Shown in pieces: positions 37,017 to 46,057 of a stretch of DNA of 64,000 bases. The stretch is taken from positions 2,118,342-2,182,341 of the forward strand of contig CP001673.1 in the NCBI GenBank assembly GCA_000023725.1, read 5' to 3'. The DNA is from Flavobacteriaceae bacterium 3519-10 (lineage in GTDB: Bacteria > Bacteroidota > Bacteroidia > Flavobacteriales > Weeksellaceae). How positions within the stretch are numbered: the stretch's first letter is position 1; every line of letters starts with the position of its first letter. The translations under genes were made by a program, and so were the position numbers. Under the pieces are notes generated by a model. The model was not told the origin of the DNA. It saw only the letters and a program-made list of their open reading frames with translations, and searched no databases.

Positions 37017-37784
37017 TTACTTTGCGCTGAGTCTCGCTTTAATTTCTTCGATGCTTTTTTTGGCAGAATCTTCCAGAATCAGGCTTGCACTCATATGAAT
37101 GCGCTCCGGCATCAGACTTTCGAAATGTTCGGTGCCTTCCCAGGATACTTTCTTGATTAACGCCAAGGCATCTGTACTTCTAACCGAAAGCGCAGCCAAA
37201 AATTCATCAAGTTTTGCATCCATTTCAGCAATCGTTGGAGAAACTGAATGGTAAACATCATGCTTTTCGCACCAGTTTGCGCTGCGGAAATCAGCATCAA
37301 TTGACATTGCTGCGTATGCAGAATTTCCGATTTTTCTCTCCACATATGGCCCGATAACAAAAGGTCCGATTCCCAGATTCAGTTCTGTAAGAGCCATCGC
37401 CGCATTCTCAACAGCAAAACAGTAATCTGCCGCGCAGGCAATTCCTACTCCACCACCGGTTGTTTTTCCCTGAACCCGAACGATTACCAGTTTGCCACAA
37501 TTGCGCATTGCGTTGAGCACTTTCGCAAAACCGCCAAAGAATTTCGTAGAAGCTTCAAGCTCTTCAATGGACAGAAGTTCGTCGAAGCTGGCACCGGCGC
37601 AGAAGGCTTTCTCTCCGTCAGATTTAAGTAGGATGGCCTTTACAGCTGCATCTTTTCCGGTTTGCAGAATAGTTTGGGCCAGTTTTTCCAGGATTTCACC
37701 CGGAAGAGAGTTACTTTTTGGATGTCCGAAAGTGATTTCGGCAATATTGTTCTTGATTTCGTGGTTTACAAATCCGTTGTTCAT
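37017..37784 (-). CDS. Enoyl-CoA hydratase/isomerase family protein
   Basis: The 255-residue crotonase-fold protein has the oxyanion-hole signatures GEKAFCAGASFDELLS and KTTGGGVGIACAADYCFA, and ALTELNLGIGPFVIGPYV, where the glutamate is in a catalytic position. Proximity to paaZ (about 2 kb away, same strand) suggests a role in phenylacetate degradation (paaF/paaG type), but the intervening spacer and unrelated neighbours leave this open. The ATG overlaps the stop of the upstream glycosylase gene (TAATG), implying translational coupling. Confidence 0.88.
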   Translation of the reverse strand: MNNGFVNHEIKNNIAEITFGHPKSNSLPGEILEKLAQTILQTGKDAAVKAILLKSDGEKAFCAGASFDELLSIEELEASTKFFGGFAKVLNAMRNCGKLVIVRVQGKTTGGGVGIACAADYCFAVENAAMALTELNLGIGPFVIGPYVERKIGNSAYAAMSIDADFRSANWCEKHDVYHSVSPTIAEMDAKLDEFLAALSVRSTDALALIKKVSWEGTEHFESLMPERIHMSASLILEDSAKKSIEEIKARLSAK

Positions 37785-38476
37785 TATTCTTTATTTAACG
37801 CAATTAAATATTTATCAATGTATAACTGTTTCTCCCTGCTTTTGTACTGTTGAATGTATCTTGGATGTTCCAACACTGTCAACTTACTGAAAAAATGGTT
37901 TTCACTGTTGAGTTTCTCAATGAATGCAGCATTTTTCTTTCCCAAAACAAACACTTCCGAAGTATCCAGGCCTAAACTGATATGATTCCTGATGCTTTCA
38001 ACCATGAATTTCTTTACAGCCTCAAACAGTGACTTGTCGTCGTAATAATTCGCATTCAGCCAACTTCCATTTTTTTTCTTCCTGATGATAGCCAGAGGGA
38101 ACGGCGAATTTATATAAAAATCCGCATAAAACCGCTCCGCACCACCATACTGTTCAATAACATCATAGAGATAAACCGATGAAATCTCATGCGTACGCGC
38201 GGACTTCATTTCTATCCCACATACCGACTCCAACCTTTTCGTATCCGTAAACGGAACTCCGGTAACGCCCGCGCCATGCCGGCTGGGATTGATACCAATG
38301 ATAAATTTCCTCGAACAATGATCGCTGTAAAACTTATGGTAAAAGGAAGTCATAACCTCCAGCGTTTCAGGATTATCGAAAAAAGGATTCAGGACATCAA
38401 AACCTGGCGGAAGTGTGCCGGTATATTTTAATTTTTTGTTGAATTCAATAACATTTTCGCCGAAGGATTTTTGCAT
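37784..38476 (-). CDS. SMUG2-type uracil-DNA glycosylase family protein
   Basis: The 230-residue protein carries the family motif FIIGINPSRHGAGVTGVPFTDTKRL, with GINPS matching the catalytic loop of uracil-DNA glycosylases, and the C-terminal LEHPRYIQQYKS resembling the His-Pro loop that inserts into DNA. This fits the SMUG2/DUF4918 group of Bacteroidota. It would remove uracil or related lesions from DNA. It is first in a likely operon with the enoyl-CoA hydratase and SDR genes, which have no clear functional link. Confidence 0.82.
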   Translation of the reverse strand: MQKSFGENVIEFNKKLKYTGTLPPGFDVLNPFFDNPETLEVMTSFYHKFYSDHCSRKFIIGINPSRHGAGVTGVPFTDTKRLESVCGIEMKSARTHEISSVYLYDVIEQYGGAERFYADFYINSPFPLAIIRKKKNGSWLNANYYDDKSLFEAVKKFMVESIRNHISLGLDTSEVFVLGKKNAAFIEKLNSENHFFSKLTVLEHPRYIQQYKSREKQLYIDKYLIALNKE

Positions 38477-38551
38477 AAGATTAAATTAATTCTACAAAAA
38501 TGACGGTCCACCATCCTCGCAGAGCTATAACAATTTTCGCAAATAAGATTA

Positions 38552-38618
38552 CGTAGGAATCATATCTATGTAGCTAATGTATGCCCTCCGGAAAGGCGTC
38601 CCGTAGGGACGCTATCTT
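38552..38618 (+). repeat. REP-like palindromic element R1
   Basis: It begins CGTAGGAATCATATCTATG and ends in the perfect hairpin GCGTCCC-GTA-GGGACGC (38596-38612) followed by TATCTT. It sits 7 nt beyond the stop of the transposase remnant and is nearly identical to R2. Confidence 0.85.
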
Positions 38619-38625
38619 GAATCTT

Positions 38626-39092
38626 CTATCCGTCATAAAAATCAAACAAATATTTGTCATCATTTTCAATATCGAACTTGCTCAGGAAATCCAAAATATT
38701 CTTCCCTGAAATTCCTTCGCTGGTGATGCTGAGCCTGATTTAATATATAATTACAGACATAATCCTTTTGACTTCTGGAATATGAAAAAATGCCATAACC
38801 TTCCTGCCATGAAAACTTACCACATATCAGGTTCTTCTCATTAATAAAATTTGTGGACTCTGTTTTTATAATTTAACCAATTCAGGAACGGTAATTTGAA
38901 GACTCTTATAACTAAACAAAATATGGATATGGTCTGGATTCGCATAAATCGCAAGCACTTTCTAACCTTTATTTCTAAAGATTCCACAGATGACTTCTCA
39001 ACATCATCTTTAATTGTCGCACCTATTCTGGTTTCTCTGCCTTTTGTGGCAAAAACCAATTGAAGATAGATTTGTGAATAGGTGTTTGGCAT
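38626..39092 (-). pseudogene. REP-associated tyrosine transposase (RAYT, IS200/Y1 type), degenerate
   Basis: Read on the minus strand from the ATG at 39092, the start MPNTYSQIYLQLVFATKGRE is the usual one. Motifs then appear in shifted frames: KVLAIYANPDHIHIL with the HUH pair (near 38915), ESTNFINEKNLICGKFSWQ, EGYGIFSYSRSQ, YILNQAQHHQ (with the likely catalytic-region tyrosine) and LSKFDIENDDKYLFDFYDG, ending at a TAG at 38626-38628. I count at least three frameshifts and one in-frame TAG within ~155 codons, so the gene is dead, although every conserved block is still readable. Length and order match a full RAYT. Confidence 0.88.
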
Positions 39093-39118
39093 CGCAATTA
39101 TTTTTAATGTCTTTAATA

Positions 39119-39173
39119 TAGCGTTCCTACGGAACGCATAATTTTCACCCTACATTCTTTCTACACAGATGTT
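39119..39173 (-). repeat. REP-like palindromic element R4, inverted
   Basis: It is the same family as R1-R3 in opposite orientation: hairpin GCGTTCC-TAC-GGAACGC (39121-39137), and reverse complement of the stretch at 39148-39171 gives ATCTGTGTAG then GAATGTA. It lies 26 nt upstream of the transposase start, so R1 and R4 bracket the gene. Confidence 0.75.
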
Positions 39174-39276
39174 GTTGCTATGGAACAAATATTAAACCTA
39201 TTTAAGTTAGTTAATAAACGACAACAATCTTATTGCGCCAGAATATTAATAAATCATACTAATTCGCAAGATTCCC

Positions 39277-39393
39277 CAAGAATCGTATTTGTGTAGTTTT
39301 AAAACCTGATTGCTGGAACGGCGTCCCGTAGGGGCGCTATTTTAAAATCACCTACGAACGCAAATCCCTCATAATTTTCTACACTGGTTTTGT
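39277..39393 (+). repeat. REP-like element R3 with inverted partial partner
   Basis: It has the hairpin GCGTCCC-GTA-GGGGCGC (39321-39337, one G-U pair) with the head sequence AATCGTATTTGTGTAG. It is followed at 39351-39393 by an inverted, partial copy starting CCTACGAACGC, giving a REPIN-like pair. Confidence 0.7.
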
Positions 39394-39487
39394 CCTACTA
39401 AACAAAAATAATAACAATTTAATAGGTTCACCGACTATGATCTGGATGCGCTAAAACATTAATATTTCATAACACATTGAAAAATTC

Positions 39488-39606
39488 CGTAGGAATCATA
39501 TCTGTGTAGCTGAATGTATGCCCTCCGCAACGGCGTCCCGTAGGGACGCTATCTTAAAATCAATCCTACGGAACACAAATTCTTCCTATATTATTATAGA
39601 TAGATA
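39488..39606 (+). repeat. REP-like element R2 with inverted partial partner
   Basis: CGTAGGAATCATATCTGTG then the hairpin GCGTCCC-GTA-GGGACGC (39533-39549) and TATCTT. An inverted, more degenerate copy starting CCTACGGAACAC follows at 39566. It differs from R1 at only a few positions. Confidence 0.8.
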
Positions 39607-39683
39607 TTTTTCTACGTACAATACCAGTTTACCCGAACGAACTCCTACAAAATCTGCGCGATCTGTGAAATCTCTGCGCCCCT

Positions 39684-42173
39684 TTACAAGCCGAACTGCT
39701 CAAAATGATGCGTGAAGTGCTTCCTGTGGAATAACTCCATCATCTCTTTGTTCAGTGTTCCGAAACGAGGATGGAAATGTTCCGCGTCCGGGTTCTCACG
39801 GTAGTAAATAAGATATTCCTTAAGGGTTTGCATGAGCTTTTCTTTGGCCTGAGCAAGATTCTTAAATCTGAGGGTTGGCATTTCACCTTCCGCAAGCATG
39901 GGATACTTTGCGCCGGGTCTGATCTTTTGCTCAGTGTAGATCCAGTCCTGCAGCAAATCCATTTTTTCCGCCGGAATTTCCGGGAAGTCTGAGGGATCCA
40001 GTTTACTGAAACCGTTGCGCATCACTTCTTCCAGATGCTCCACCATCATTTGCGGAGTCATTTCGCCGAACTTTCTTTCGGTGGAATCAGTTAATCCGTT
40101 CAAACGCTTCTGAATTTCCTTCGCATTCAACTCCATAAACGGCGACTGTTTCGCTACCAGTGTAAGGATCGTGGCAACACATACGATCTCATCACGCTGA
40201 TTTACAACTTCAACAAGCCACTTTACTACGCCGCTTGGGATATTGCGTCCTTTTACACCTTTGTTTATTTTCTCTTTTGCGGTAAGATAAACAGTAATGG
40301 TGTCTCCTGCGTATACAGGTTTGAAGAAACTTGCATTTTCCAATCCATAATTGGCGATTACCGGCCCTTTTTTGCCGGAAACAAACAGACCCGCTGCCGC
40401 TGAAAGGATAAAATATCCATGTGCAACGGTTTTGTCGAAGATGGTTCCGTTCAAACTTGTGGAATCAGTGTGGGCATAGAAATGATCCCAGGAGACATTG
40501 GAAAAATTAACAATATCGGCTTCGGTAACCGTCCGGCCGGCGGTTTCCAGCGAATCACCGATTTCCACCTTTTCAAAGAACTTTCTGAAAGGATGTCTGT
40601 CAGAGAAATTCTGCGTGGCACCCTGCTGGTACACCTTTGTAATGGCAGAAAGCATATCCGGTGAACCCTGAATGGCCGTTTTTTGAAGGAAGAAGTGCAG
40701 ACCGTTAAGCCCGCCCATTTCTTCGCCACCACCCGCTCTTCCCGGTCCGCCGTGCATAAGTGTAGGCAACGGTGAGCCGTGACCGGTACTTTCCTTGGCA
40801 CTGTCGCGGTTCAGGACGAAAATACGTCCGTGCTGCGAAGCCATTTTCCAGGAAGTTTCAGCGACAAATTTCTCGTCGTTGGAAACGATGGAACCCACCA
40901 AACTTCCTTTTCCGCGTTTTGCTAATGCAGCGGCTTCTTCGGCATCGCGGTATGGCATAAGCGTAGAAACAGGTCCGAACGCTTCCACATCGTGAGAGAT
41001 ATTCTTTTCGAAAGGCTTATCGTTATAAAAGATTTTCGGACTCATGAAAGATCCTGACTCGTAACTGGCATCCAGAAGTTCATGCTGCCCGTCATAGATA
41101 AGTTCGGTTTCGGCCTTAAGAAGATTAACATTTTTAAGAACTTCTTCATACTGCTGTTTACCAACTAAAGAACCCATGCGTGTCTCGCGGTTCAGCGGAT
41201 TACCTATTTTGGTCTGGTCCAAAGCTTTACCTAGGGCATTCTGAACTTCATCAACCAAATTCTCCGGCACCATAATACGGCGGATTGCTGTACATTTCTG
41301 ACCTGCCTTGGTAGTAATCTCATTGCGGACTTCCTTAATAAAGAGATCAAATTCCGGGGTACCGGGTTTTGCATCCAAGCCTAAAATGGAGCAGTTCAAT
41401 GAATCGGCTTCCATATTGAAGCGCACGGCGTTGGTTGATACAGAAGGAAGCGATTTCAATTTTTTACCCGTTCTGGCCGATCCTGTGAAAAGCACAGAAT
41501 CGCCATCCTGCACATAATCGAGCATATTTCCCGGCTCACCGCAAACCAGCTGTATGGCACCTTCAGGCAGAATTCCGCTTTCAATCATATCGGTGAAAAC
41601 CGCGTTGGTAAGGTAAGATCCCGGTGTGGCGGGCTTTACAATACTTGGAACACCTGCCAGAAGTGAAGTGGAAAGTTTTTCCATCATTCCCCATACCGGA
41701 AAGTTATACGCATTGATCTGAACCGAAATACCTTCGCTTGGCGTCAGGATATGAGTTCCGATGAACGTTCCGTTTGCTGAAATCTTCTGCGTATCACCAT
41801 CTACCCAGAACGGCGTGTTAGGCAACATCCGTTTTGCCAGACCGGAATAGGTGAAGAACGTACCGAAACCACCTTCGATGTCTACCCACGAATCAGCATG
41901 TGTTGCACCCGTCTTATAAGAAAGCTCATAATACTTCTTCTTTCTCTCCAGAAGATAAAGAGCGACCTTCTTCAGCATTTCGCCACGGTCGTAAAAGGTC
42001 ATGGACGAAAGGTTTTTATAACCAACGGTGCGTCCGTAGTCCAGCGCCTGCTGGTAATCAATACCGCCGGTATCGGAAATGGCAACCAATTCACCGTTTA
42101 CTGCGTTGTATAATGGAATTTCTTCGCCGGAACCTTCGCTCCACTGGCCGTATATATAATTTTTTAGTTTCAT
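39684..42173 (-). CDS. paaZ: PaaZ-type bifunctional aldehyde dehydrogenase/oxepin-CoA hydrolase with extra C-terminal domain
   Basis: The 829-residue protein has an aldehyde dehydrogenase domain (~1-515) with E255 (NMEADS) and the nucleophile C294 (GQKCTAIRR), then a MaoC-like hydratase domain (~525-676) with the hot-dog motif SWDHFYAHTDSTSLNGT. PaaZ opens the ring of oxepin-CoA and oxidises the resulting aldehyde in phenylacetate degradation. E. coli PaaZ has ~680 residues; here residues ~677-829 add a DinB/DUF1569-like helical domain (MTPQMMVEHLEEVM, ending FHRKHFTHHFEQFGL). No other paa genes are in the window. The gene overlaps the upstream small membrane protein by ATGA. Confidence 0.9.
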   Translation of the reverse strand: MKLKNYIYGQWSEGSGEEIPLYNAVNGELVAISDTGGIDYQQALDYGRTVGYKNLSSMTFYDRGEMLKKVALYLLERKKKYYELSYKTGATHADSWVDIEGGFGTFFTYSGLAKRMLPNTPFWVDGDTQKISANGTFIGTHILTPSEGISVQINAYNFPVWGMMEKLSTSLLAGVPSIVKPATPGSYLTNAVFTDMIESGILPEGAIQLVCGEPGNMLDYVQDGDSVLFTGSARTGKKLKSLPSVSTNAVRFNMEADSLNCSILGLDAKPGTPEFDLFIKEVRNEITTKAGQKCTAIRRIMVPENLVDEVQNALGKALDQTKIGNPLNRETRMGSLVGKQQYEEVLKNVNLLKAETELIYDGQHELLDASYESGSFMSPKIFYNDKPFEKNISHDVEAFGPVSTLMPYRDAEEAAALAKRGKGSLVGSIVSNDEKFVAETSWKMASQHGRIFVLNRDSAKESTGHGSPLPTLMHGGPGRAGGGEEMGGLNGLHFFLQKTAIQGSPDMLSAITKVYQQGATQNFSDRHPFRKFFEKVEIGDSLETAGRTVTEADIVNFSNVSWDHFYAHTDSTSLNGTIFDKTVAHGYFILSAAAGLFVSGKKGPVIANYGLENASFFKPVYAGDTITVYLTAKEKINKGVKGRNIPSGVVKWLVEVVNQRDEIVCVATILTLVAKQSPFMELNAKEIQKRLNGLTDSTERKFGEMTPQMMVEHLEEVMRNGFSKLDPSDFPEIPAEKMDLLQDWIYTEQKIRPGAKYPMLAEGEMPTLRFKNLAQAKEKLMQTLKEYLIYYRENPDAEHFHPRFGTLNKEMMELFHRKHFTHHFEQFGL

Positions 42174-42451
42174 GATTTTGCTGATGAAGTTTTCATTTTT
42201 CTGAATAGCATTTTAATTAAAAAATACAGTAGAATTAAAACACCGAATATATCGAAGGTAAAAACTGCCGACGAAAATATGTCGCTGAACATTTCCTGCT
42301 GCTGAAATGAGTCCTTCATTCCAGCGTTTGCATGTGGAATGAGTTTTCTGTTGTCGATACTTTGGTTCAGGACATACAATGCAATAAAATTAAGGGCAAG
42401 CAGAAGAATGATTGCAAGCGCGATCCACTTACTTTTTTGTGATTTGAACAT
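42170..42451 (-). CDS. Small two-helix membrane protein
   Basis: The 93-residue protein has two hydrophobic helices (~10-30 and ~62-84) separated by a polar loop with QQQEMFSDIFSS, and basic ends (MFKSQKSKW, MLFRKMKTSSAKS). No family is recognised. Its stop overlaps the paaZ start (ATGA), suggesting translational coupling with paaZ. Confidence 0.65.
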   Translation of the reverse strand: MFKSQKSKWIALAIILLLALNFIALYVLNQSIDNRKLIPHANAGMKDSFQQQEMFSDIFSSAVFTFDIFGVLILLYFLIKMLFRKMKTSSAKS

Positions 42452-42542
42452 ATATAAAAGTCTGTTTAGCTGAAGTTGTTTTGGATGCGTTAAGATACAG
42501 AAAATTTCAAATTTGGCCGGGTTTTCTTGTGGGAAGGGGACT

Positions 42543-42652
42543 GCGCCCCGGATGGAACGGTATGTTTGAGCTCTTTTTGGGTCTTTTGGCGCGCGGCTTC
42601 GCCGCGCGCCAAAAGACCCAAAAAAGCGAGTAGTGACAGCCGGAATAGGCGC
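42543..42652. repeat. Large palindromic intergenic element with 25-nt arms
   Basis: Arms at 42573-42597 and 42601-42626 are reverse complements: they start CTTTTTGGGTCTTTTGG, continue CGCGCGGC, loop TTC, and return, with one extra A in the right arm. Outer short inverted ends GCGCC (42543-42547) and GGCGC (42648-42652) bound a ~110-nt unit. It is GC-rich in an AT-rich genome and is separate from the gltA terminator, which lies 7 nt further on. Confidence 0.7.
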
Positions 42653-42658
42653 CCAAAT

Positions 42659-42692
42659 AAAAACCCTTCCAACATTAATTGAAAGGGTTTTT
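42659..42692 (-). terminator. Terminator after gltA
   Basis: AAAAACCCTT/AAGGGTTTTT arms flank a 14-nt loop (42669-42682), with a T-run on the minus strand. It begins 18 nt after the gltA stop. Confidence 0.75.
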
Positions 42693-42710
42693 TATAAGTA
42701 AATCAGTAAT

Positions 42711-43997
42711 TTATCTTGCGCTTAAATCTAAATAATCGCGCTTTTGGGCACCCTGGTAAACCTGTCTTGGACGGCCGATCGGGTCGTTGTGCAAACGCAT
42801 TTCTTTCCATTGCGAGATCCATCCCGGAAGTCTTCCCAATGCGAACATTACGGTGAACATTTCGGTTGGGATGCCTAACGCCCTGTAGATGATTCCGGAG
42901 TAGAAATCTACGTTTGGATAGAGTTTTCTGCTTACGAAATACTCGTCTTCGAGTGCTACTCTTTCAAGCTGCATCGCGATGTCCAGAGCTTTATCTTCAA
43001 TCCCGAGTGAATTTAGAATATCATCAGCCGCTTTCTTGATGATGGTTGCGCGCGGATCGAAGTTTTTGTAAACTCTGTGTCCGAAGCCCATCAAACGGAA
43101 GTTATCTTCTTTGTTTTTAGCTTTCTCCACATATTTTGCAACATCGCCACCGTCCTGCTCGATCATTTCGAGCATTTCGATCACCGCCTGGTTTGCACCA
43201 CCGTGAAGTGGGCCCCAAAGTGCAGAAATACCTGCAGAAACTGATGCGAAAAGACCGGTGTGAGCGGAACCCACCATTCTTACGGTTGATGTAGAACAGT
43301 TTTGCTCATGATCTGCGTGAAGGATTAAAAGTTTATCTAAAGCCCCTACTACAACCGGATCAAGTTCAAATTGCTGATTCGGACGACGGAAACACATTTT
43401 GTAGAAATTTTCTACATAATTCAGGCTGTCATCACCGTGGTTGATGGAAAGACCCATTTTTTTACGGTAAGTCCAGGCGCAAAGGTGAGAGAATTTAGCC
43501 AAAAGCATTTCTGCAGCTTCATCCATTTCTTCTTTTGAAGATACGTCCACTGCTTTCGGGTTAAATGCTGTTAATGCGGATGTTAGTGATGACAGAACGC
43601 CCATCGGATGCGCGGAACGTGGGAATACGTCAAGAATTTTCTTCATTTCGTCCGCAACGAAATTGTATTTTTTAATTCCACCCTCGAAGCCGGAGAACTG
43701 GTCTTTTGTTGGCAGTTCGCCGTGAAGAAGCAGGTACATCACCTCGGTGAAGTTAGATTTTTCTGCGATCTGCTCAATCGGATAGCCGCGATAGTAAAGT
43801 TCGCCATTGTCGCCATCCAGATAAGTAATATCACTAAGGGTTGCGCCTGTATTTTTATACCCTAAATCGAGTGTAATAAGACCGGTTTGGTCTCTTAATT
43901 TAGAAATATCTATTCCTCTGTCACCGATGGTGCTATCTACAATCGGGTATTCATAGGAATTTCCGTCGTAGTTCAGTACTACTTTATTATCTGACAT
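42711..43997 (-). CDS. gltA: Citrate synthase
   Basis: It condenses acetyl-CoA and oxaloacetate to citrate, the entry to the TCA cycle. The 428-residue length is that of the long, hexameric type II (gram-negative) enzyme. Signatures: LDLGYKNTGATLSDITYLDG with YRGYPIEQIAEKS, the histidine region SAHTGLFASVSAGISALWGP with LHGGANQAV, GFGHRVYKNFDPRA, and the C-terminal ARVALEDEYFV-like segment with RPRQVYQG. It lies next to eno on the same strand but with a terminator between, so it is probably separately transcribed. Confidence 0.96.
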   Translation of the reverse strand: MSDNKVVLNYDGNSYEYPIVDSTIGDRGIDISKLRDQTGLITLDLGYKNTGATLSDITYLDGDNGELYYRGYPIEQIAEKSNFTEVMYLLLHGELPTKDQFSGFEGGIKKYNFVADEMKKILDVFPRSAHPMGVLSSLTSALTAFNPKAVDVSSKEEMDEAAEMLLAKFSHLCAWTYRKKMGLSINHGDDSLNYVENFYKMCFRRPNQQFELDPVVVGALDKLLILHADHEQNCSTSTVRMVGSAHTGLFASVSAGISALWGPLHGGANQAVIEMLEMIEQDGGDVAKYVEKAKNKEDNFRLMGFGHRVYKNFDPRATIIKKAADDILNSLGIEDKALDIAMQLERVALEDEYFVSRKLYPNVDFYSGIIYRALGIPTEMFTVMFALGRLPGWISQWKEMRLHNDPIGRPRQVYQGAQKRDYLDLSAR

Positions 43998-44037
43998 TTT
44001 AATTTATTTTTTACGAATTTATGATTATTCAAAGAAA

Positions 44038-44063
44038 AGGACAAGCCCGAAAGGACTCATCCT
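44038..44063 (-). terminator. Terminator after eno (strand-specific)
   Basis: The minus-strand RNA folds into an 11-bp stem AGGAUGAGUCC/GGGCUUGUCCU with loop UUUC, using three G-U pairs, followed by UUUUCUUU. On the plus strand the G-U positions become mismatches, so it should act only for eno. Confidence 0.65.
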
Positions 44064-44075
44064 GATATTTATTTT

Positions 44076-45395
<1,320 letters not shown>

Positions 45396-45516
45396 TTATA
45401 CTTACAAATTTAATTAAAATAGAATGATTTTGCGGACTTAAAGGCATGATTTTGCGTTTGTCGCCGTTAAACTTTCGTTAATAAGCCGCGATTAAGCCGC
45501 ACTCAGAAACAATTTG

Positions 45517-45524
45517 TAAATTTG
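45517..45524 (+). promoter_or_regulatory. -7 element for the 45546 lipoprotein
   Basis: TAAATTTG matches TAnnTTTG and includes the TTG that would begin a longer reading frame, so it supports the ATG at 45546. Confidence 0.5.
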
Positions 45525-45545
45525 ATAGATTCAAATATAAAAATT

Positions 45546-45899
45546 ATGAAAAAAGTTGTTTTAGTGGCATCAGCAATACTCTTTTCAGCCGTGCAAAGCT
45601 GCGATAAAAAAGAGGGGAATAAAAGCGTAATCGCAGCAGAAAATGCATCGGATACGAACAGAGATGAGAAGACTGAACGTTATGTGGCCGAAGACGGCTC
45701 TTCCGCACTTGTAAGTTTTATTACCAAAGACAATGAAAAATCAATCAGCGTCCGCAGTAACAACAAAACAATCACCGCTCCATGGAAATCGGAAGGCGTT
45801 TACAGCAATTACGACTTTGAGATCATGACTAAGAACGACAGCGTGACGATTACGCAGGGAAATAATGTGATTACGCTGAAGAAAGCGAGAGGACAGTGA
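45546..45899 (+). CDS. Small lipoprotein, unknown function
   Basis: The product has 117 residues from the ATG at 45546. A hydrophobic stretch with lipobox VQSC (cysteine ~19; MKKVVLVASAILFSAVQSC) predicts SPII export. The mature part is polar, with short strands (SALVSFITKDNEKSISVRS, NDSVTITQGNNVITLKKA) and no motif I recognise. A heptamer repeat array follows immediately, then the bidirectional terminator shared with rplQ. Confidence 0.7.
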   Translation: MKKVVLVASAILFSAVQSCDKKEGNKSVIAAENASDTNRDEKTERYVAEDGSSALVSFITKDNEKSISVRSNNKTITAPWKSEGVYSNYDFEIMTKNDSVTITQGNNVITLKKARGQ

Positions 45900-45901
45900 A
45901 A

Positions 45902-45980
45902 AGTAAAAAGTAAAAAGAGGCAAGTAAAAAGTGATTGAGTTAATGAGTGATGGATGATGGATGATGGGTGATGGGTGATG
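45902..45980. repeat. Heptamer repeat arrays AGTAAAA and GATGG(A/G)T
   Basis: Units of 7 nt: AGTAAAA, AGTAAAA, AGAGGCA, AGTAAAA, AGTGATT (45902-45936), then GATGGAT, GATGGAT, GATGGGT, GATGGGT, GATG (45949-45980). Two unrelated heptamers follow one another in one spacer. Confidence 0.8.
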
Positions 45981-45999
45981 AAAGTTTGATTATAAACAC

Positions 46000-46035
46000 A
46001 AAAAAGCCGCTCAAAATAAATTGAGCGGCTTTTTT
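46000..46035. terminator. Bidirectional terminator, end of ribosomal supercluster
   Basis: A 15-bp stem AAAAAAGCCGCTCAA/TTGAGCGGCTTTTTT with a 6-nt loop ends the rplC-rplQ transcript on the minus strand and the lipoprotein gene on the plus strand. Confidence 0.92.
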
Positions 46036-46057
46036 TGGGGAATTATAAAACTGAGGA

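Larger units (their letters stand above)
38477..39683. other. 1.2-kb non-coding mobile-remnant region
   Basis: No intact gene lies here. The stretch holds a dead REP-associated transposase bracketed by inverted REP palindromes, two more REP copies in tandem with inverted partial partners, and an AT-rich remainder ending with ATCTGCGCGATCTG next to paaZ. It interrupts what might otherwise be a continuous run of minus-strand genes. Confidence 0.75.

Noticed and set aside
38552-39606. Possible CRISPR array from repeated ~67-nt units
   Set aside because: Units are irregularly spaced, occur in both orientations and have hairpins typical of REP elements; there are no unique equal-length spacers and no cas genes.
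42490-42675. A 61-codon minus-strand frame across the palindromic element
   Set aside because: Its composition follows from the inverted repeat, no start context or homology is visible, and it runs through the gltA terminator.
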